A DNA stretch of 9,122 nt, taken from contig DASZCK010000078.1 of NCBI GenBank assembly GCA_035943195.1, positions 1 to 9,122 of the forward strand, in the 5' to 3' direction. Origin of the DNA: DAIDKA01 sp035943195. GTDB lineage: Bacteria; Pseudomonadota; Gammaproteobacteria; Steroidobacterales; Steroidobacteraceae. Shown piece after piece: positions 5,348 through 9,122 of this stretch (the stretch's first letter is position 1; the number at the start of each line of letters is the position of its first letter). A program made the translations under genes and the position numbers. The notes under the pieces are model-generated. The model did no database searches. It worked only from the letters and a program-made list of their open reading frames with translations, and was not told the origin of the DNA.

Positions 5348-7087
5348 ATGAATGAAAACGCTTCTTTAGCTACCAGCACGCCCAAGACGGCGCTCGGCGG
5401 TTTGCCGCAGCGCCTGGTCCAGGACGGTGTCGTGGAAGAGGCGGCCATGATGGACGCCCTGAACGCCACCAAGGACGGCAGCAGCATCGTCACGCAGCTG
5501 GTGAAGAGCGGCGCCGCCAACGCCCGCGACATCGCCATCGCCGCCTCCAGCGAGTTTGGCGTGCCGCTGTTCGACCTCGATGCCAGCAACGTCGACCCGG
5601 AGACGGTGCGGCTGGTCAGCGAAAAGCTACTGGTAAAGCACCGGGTACTGCCGGTGTTCAAACGCGGCAAGCGCCTGTTCCTGGCGGTGGCCGATCCCAC
5701 CAACCTGCATGCCATTGATGAGATCAAGTTCCAGACCGGCATGGGCGTGGAAGCCGTCGTCGTCGAGGATGACAAGCTGCAAAAGGCGGTCGACAAAGCC
5801 GTCGAGCAGGCCGACAGCCAGATGCCCGCCTTCAGCGAAGAAGAGGGCATGGACCTCGATTCGCTTGAGGTCACCGGCGGTGATGACGGTCCCGACGACA
5901 AGGTCACGCGCGATGACGTCGAGGACGCCCCGATCGTCCGCTTCGTCAACAAGCTGATGCTCGACGCCATCCGCCGTGGCGCCTCCGACATCCATTTCGA
6001 ACCCTACGAAAAGACCTACCGCGTCCGTTTCCGCATGGATGGCGTGTTGAAGGAAATCGCGCAGCCGCCCGTGCAGCTCGCCGGTAAGCTCGCGGCGCGC
6101 CTCAAGGTCATGTCACGGCTGGATATCGCCGAACGTCGCGTCCCGCAGGACGGCCGCATCAAGATGCGGCTCTCCAAGAACCGCGCCATCGATTTTCGCG
6201 TCAGCTCCTGCCCGACGCTGTATGGCGAGAAGATCGTGATGCGTATCCTGGATCCGTCCCAGGCGCAGCTCGGCATCGATGCGCTGGGCTACGAACCCAG
6301 GCAGAAAGACCTATACGTCAAGTACCTGGCCAAGCCCCAAGGCATGATTCTCGTGACCGGCCCGACCGGCAGCGGTAAGACCGTATCTCTATACACCGGG
6401 CTGAACATCCTCAATCGCGAAGACACCAATATCTCCACGGCCGAGGATCCTTCCGAAATCAATCTGCCCGGCGTCAACCAGGTCAACGTCAATCCCAAGG
6501 TGGGTCTGACGTTCGCGGCCGCGATGCGCGCCTTCCTGCGCCAGGACCCGGATGTCATCATGGTCGGCGAAATCCGCGACCTTGAGACGGCGGAAATCGC
6601 CATCAAGGCCGCCCAGACCGGACACCTGGTGCTATCCACCCTGCATACCAATGACGCGCCGCAGACCCTGACGCGCCTCATCGACATGGGCGTGAAGCCC
6701 TACGCCATCGCAACCTCGGTCAGCCTGATCATCGCCCAGCGGCTGGCCCGGCGGCTGTGCTCCAGCTGCAAGGTGCCCATGGACGTGCCCAAGGAGGCCC
6801 TGCAGAAGGAGGGCTTCCAGGCCGCCGACATCGAGGCCGGGATGCGGATATTCGCGCCCAAGGGCTGCGCGGCCTGCACCGATGGCTACAAGGGCCGCGT
6901 CGGTATCTACCAGGTCATGCCTGTCACCGACACCATCGCGCGCCTGATCCTCGCCGGCGGCAGCGCCGTGGACATCTCCGACCAGTCTGAGAAAGAAGGC
7001 TTCTGGGATCTGCGCCGTTCGGGCCTGGAGAAGGTCAAGGCGGGGCTGACCAGTCTGGAAGAGATCAACAGCGTCACCATCGAATGA
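5348..7087 (+). CDS. pilB: Type IV pilus extension ATPase PilB (GspE/T2SS-E family), 579 aa
   Basis: Cytoplasmic hexameric motor that powers pilin polymerisation at the PilC platform. Seen: an N-terminal MshEN/T2SSE_N-type region (about 15-160), an acidic linker (about 160-195), then the ATPase core. The core has Walker A GPTGSGKT (338-345, K344), Asp box AEDPSEINLPGVNQV (from 365), Walker B DPDVIMVGEIRD (400-411, catalytic E408) and His box HLVLSTLHTND (426-436). The zinc tetracysteine is CSSC (471-474) and CAAC (507-510), which distinguishes PilB/GspE from retraction ATPases such as PilT. Length is typical. In the Asp box, S369 replaces the Val I would expect (EDPVEI). The start ATG 5348 has only a weak Shine-Dalgarno (TAAG). 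The N-domain belongs to a fold that binds c-di-GMP in some relatives; I cannot tell whether this one does. pilC follows after 17 nt. Confidence 0.97.
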   Translation: MNENASLATSTPKTALGGLPQRLVQDGVVEEAAMMDALNATKDGSSIVTQLVKSGAANARDIAIAASSEFGVPLFDLDASNVDPETVRLVSEKLLVKHRVLPVFKRGKRLFLAVADPTNLHAIDEIKFQTGMGVEAVVVEDDKLQKAVDKAVEQADSQMPAFSEEEGMDLDSLEVTGGDDGPDDKVTRDDVEDAPIVRFVNKLMLDAIRRGASDIHFEPYEKTYRVRFRMDGVLKEIAQPPVQLAGKLAARLKVMSRLDIAERRVPQDGRIKMRLSKNRAIDFRVSSCPTLYGEKIVMRILDPSQAQLGIDALGYEPRQKDLYVKYLAKPQGMILVTGPTGSGKTVSLYTGLNILNREDTNISTAEDPSEINLPGVNQVNVNPKVGLTFAAAMRAFLRQDPDVIMVGEIRDLETAEIAIKAAQTGHLVLSTLHTNDAPQTLTRLIDMGVKPYAIATSVSLIIAQRLARRLCSSCKVPMDVPKEALQKEGFQAADIEAGMRIFAPKGCAACTDGYKGRVGIYQVMPVTDTIARLILAGGSAVDISDQSEKEGFWDLRRSGLEKVKAGLTSLEEINSVTIE

Positions 7088-7104
7088 CTCGCAGGAAGTA
7101 ACGC

Positions 7105-8343
7105 ATGGCTCAGGCAGCAACCACCGCGACCGTCAAGAGCATCAAGCGCGACGTTCCCTTCACCTGGGAAGGCCGCGACAAGAAGGGCAACAAGGTCAAG
7201 GGCAAGAGCATTGCGCCCGATGAGGCCGCGCTGCGCGCCGACCTGCGTCGCCAGGGCATCGCCGCCTCGCGCATTCGCAAGCAGTCGAGCGCCCTCAAGG
7301 CCGGCGGCAGGGTCAAGCCGCAGGACATCGCGGTGTTCATGCGCCAGCTCGCCACCATGCTGGCCGCCGGTATCCCCCTGGTGCAGGGTCTGGAAATCGT
7401 CGGCAGTGGCCACGACAAGCCTGCTGCGCAAAAGCTCATTCTCAGCGTCAAAAACGATATCGAAGCCGGCTCGGCGCTGCACGAGGCGTTGGCGAAGCAT
7501 CCGCTGTACTTCGACAAGCTCACCACCAACCTGGTGGAGGCCGGTGAACATGCCGGTGCGCTCGAGAGCCTGTTGGACAAGGTGGCCACGTATAAGGAAA
7601 AGACCGAGGCCCTGAAGAGCAAGGTCAAGAAGGCCCTGTTCTATCCCACGGCCGTGCTGGTGGTCGCCATCATCGTCACCGTCATCCTGCTGATCTTCGT
7701 GATCCCACAGTTTGAAAGCCTGTTCAAGGGTTTCGGCGCGGATCTGCCGGCGTTCACCCAGATGGTGATCAACCTGTCGCGCTTCGTGCAGGCCAAGGGC
7801 GTGTTTCTGGCCATCGTGATCGGCGCGGCCATCTACTTCTTCATCTATTTCAAGAAGCGCTCGCGGGCGATGCAGGAATTTCTCGACCGCGCGATGCTGA
7901 AGTTCCCGATCATCGGACCCATCCTCAACAAGTCCGCGATCGCCCGCTATGCGCGTACGCTCGCCACCATGTTCTCCGCCGGCGTGCCGCTGGTGGAAGC
8001 GCTGGATTCCGTGGCCGGTGCCTGCGGCAACATCGTGTACGAGATCGCGGTGCTGCGGATGCGCGAGGAAGTGGCAACCGGTCAGCGCCTGCAGCGCGCC
8101 ATGGAAAACACCGGACGCTTCCCCAACATGGTGGTGCAGATGATCGCCGTCGGCGAGGAGTCCGGCTCGCTCGACACCATGGCAGGCAAGGTGGCCTCGT
8201 TCTACGAAGCCGAAGTCGACAACGCGGTGGATGCGATGTCGAGCCTGCTCGAGCCGCTGATCATGGCGGTGCTGGGCGTGCTGGTCGGCAGCCTCGTGAT
8301 CGCGATGTACCTGCCGATCTTCAAACTCGGTTCGGTGGTGTGA
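7105..8343 (+). CDS. pilC: Type IV pilus inner-membrane platform protein PilC (GspF family), 412 aa
   Basis: Polytopic inner-membrane protein that forms the base on which PilB (and PilT) act to add or remove pilins. Seen: a basic N-terminal cytoplasmic segment with FTWEGRDKKGNKVKG (19-33), then two T2SSF repeats at about 73-197 and 275-397. Each repeat carries the internal signature: FMRQLATMLAAGIPLVQGLE (78-97) against YARTLATMFSAGVPLVEALD (282-301), and VEAGEHAGALESLL (144-157) against IAVGEESGSLDTMA (347-360). Predicted membrane helices are at about 178-200, 232-249 and 382-404. Length is normal for PilC (about 400-410). AGGAAG just upstream (7092-7097) is a good Shine-Dalgarno. It lies 17 nt after pilB and 23 nt before pilD, so the three genes are almost certainly one transcript. 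Confidence 0.97.
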   Translation: MAQAATTATVKSIKRDVPFTWEGRDKKGNKVKGKSIAPDEAALRADLRRQGIAASRIRKQSSALKAGGRVKPQDIAVFMRQLATMLAAGIPLVQGLEIVGSGHDKPAAQKLILSVKNDIEAGSALHEALAKHPLYFDKLTTNLVEAGEHAGALESLLDKVATYKEKTEALKSKVKKALFYPTAVLVVAIIVTVILLIFVIPQFESLFKGFGADLPAFTQMVINLSRFVQAKGVFLAIVIGAAIYFFIYFKKRSRAMQEFLDRAMLKFPIIGPILNKSAIARYARTLATMFSAGVPLVEALDSVAGACGNIVYEIAVLRMREEVATGQRLQRAMENTGRFPNMVVQMIAVGEESGSLDTMAGKVASFYEAEVDNAVDAMSSLLEPLIMAVLGVLVGSLVIAMYLPIFKLGSVV

Positions 8344-8366
8344 GCTCACCAGAAGCCTGATCGCAT

Positions 8367-9122
8367 ATGGTGGTGCTTGATGCGCTGTCCGCGTCGCCGA
8401 TGTTTTTCATCGCCACGGCGCTGGTGCTGGGCCTGCTGATCGGAAGCTTCCTGAACGTCGTCATCTACCGCGTCCCGGTGATGCTGGCGCGCGAGTGGCG
8501 ACAACAGTGCGCCGAGCTGGCGGGCGCCGCACCTGAGACACCCACCCCGCCGCCCTTCAACCTCATCGTGCCGCGCTCGACCTGCCCCAAGTGCAAGGCG
8601 CCGATCACGGCGCTGCAGAATATCCCGGTCCTCAGTTACCTGGTGTTGCGCGGCCGCTGCGCCCGTTGCGCCGCCCCGATCAGCCCGCGCTACCCGCTGA
8701 TCGAAGCCCTGACGGGGGTGCTCTCGGGGCTGGTCGCCTGGAAGTTCGGCTACGGTGCCGCGGCGCTGGCCGCGCTGGTGCTGACCTGGTTCCTGATCGC
8801 GCTGACCTTCATCGACGTGGACACCCAGCTGCTGCCCGATTCCATGACGCTGCCGCTGGTGTGGCTGGGGCTGGCCACCAGCCTGCTGCTGCCGCCCGCC
8901 ACCGGGGCCAGCCTGCCGGTGGACCTGCATGACAGTGTGGTCGGGGCCATCGCCGGTTATTTGAGCCTGTGGAGCATCTACCAGCTGTTCAAGCTGCTGA
9001 CCGGCAAGGAAGGCATGGGCTACGGTGACTTCAAACTGCTCGCCGCCATCGGTGCCTTCCTTGGCTGGCGCATGCTGCTGCCGACGGTGCTGTGCGCCGC
9101 GGCCGTGGGCGCGGTGGTCGGC
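8367..9122 (+). CDS. pilD: Type IV prepilin peptidase / N-methyltransferase PilD (3' end outside window)
   Basis: Inner-membrane aspartyl protease that removes the PilA leader after Gly and N-methylates the new first residue. The open frame gives 252 residues with no stop; family members are usually about 285-290, so some 35 residues are missing. Seen: an N-terminal helix with GLLIGSFLNVVIYRVP (22-37), then the cytoplasmic domain with the zinc tetracysteine C73-x2-C76 and C98-x2-C101, which marks the bifunctional type. The active-site pair is D150 in IDVDTQLLPD (149-158) and D221 in the GxGD motif GYGD (218-221). Multiple membrane helices run from about 112 onward. ATG 8367 is the first possible start, since an in-frame TGA lies at 8358-8360. 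Shine-Dalgarno AGAAG (8351-8355) is modest. GTG codons at 8370 and 8373 are less likely alternatives. coaE often follows pilD in relatives but is not visible here. Confidence 0.96.
   Translation, partial: MVVLDALSASPMFFIATALVLGLLIGSFLNVVIYRVPVMLAREWRQQCAELAGAAPETPTPPPFNLIVPRSTCPKCKAPITALQNIPVLSYLVLRGRCARCAAPISPRYPLIEALTGVLSGLVAWKFGYGAAALAALVLTWFLIALTFIDVDTQLLPDSMTLPLVWLGLATSLLLPPATGASLPVDLHDSVVGAIAGYLSLWSIYQLFKLLTGKEGMGYGDFKLLAAIGAFLGWRMLLPTVLCAAAVGAVVG

Noticed and set aside
6907..8349. 480-codon open frame on the minus strand opposite pilC
   Set aside because: Its protein is an unnatural His/Gln/Asp/Arg-rich string, the usual antisense shadow of a GC-rich gene, and pilC on the + strand is unambiguous.

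Overview
The window reads as a chromosomal segment of a GC-rich gammaproteobacterium. PilA, PilB, PilC and PilD all have the gammaproteobacterial type IVa pilus form, and the co-directional order pilA-pilB-pilC-pilD resembles Xanthomonadales (Xanthomonas/Lysobacter-like) more than Pseudomonas, where pilA faces away from pilBCD. The taxon is inferred from gene content and was not tested. All eight genes lie on the + strand. There are no mobile elements, CRISPR arrays, tRNAs or rRNAs.

Left half (1-4443): four tightly packed genes that look like one operon for a cell-envelope glycan or lipid-linked sugar. In order they are the C-terminal end of a polytopic membrane protein that resembles GT-C glycosyltransferases (cut by the window edge), a 643-residue polytopic membrane protein of no recognised family, a 133-residue GtrA-family flippase-like protein, and a 526-residue FAD-dependent oxidoreductase of the protoporphyrinogen-oxidase / UDP-galactopyranose-mutase-like group. 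Junctions are a 17-nt overlap, a 17-nt gap and an ATGA overlap.

Middle (4444-4653): the pilA control region, the richest non-coding part of the window. It holds five TGACG/CGTCA pentamers on an exact 10-bp grid, a perfect-consensus IHF site after an A/T-rich tract, and a consensus sigma-54 -24/-12 promoter (TGGCAC-N5-TTGCT). A small perfect hairpin lies at the expected 5' end of the mRNA, followed by a strong Shine-Dalgarno. This is the layout expected for activation by an enhancer-binding protein such as PilR with IHF-assisted looping.

Right half (4654-9122): pilA (major pilin) ends at a very strong intrinsic terminator with a UUCG tetraloop. After it come pilB (extension ATPase), pilC (inner-membrane platform) and pilD (prepilin peptidase, cut by the window end). 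PilD removes the PilA leader after Gly7, PilC organises the inner-membrane platform, and PilB drives pilin polymerisation. The terminator lets pilin be made in large excess over the machinery genes.

I found no clearly new multi-gene system. The most interesting items are the phased repeat array and complete sigma-54/IHF architecture before pilA, and the uncharacterised membrane-protein/GtrA/oxidoreductase operon directly next to the pilin gene.
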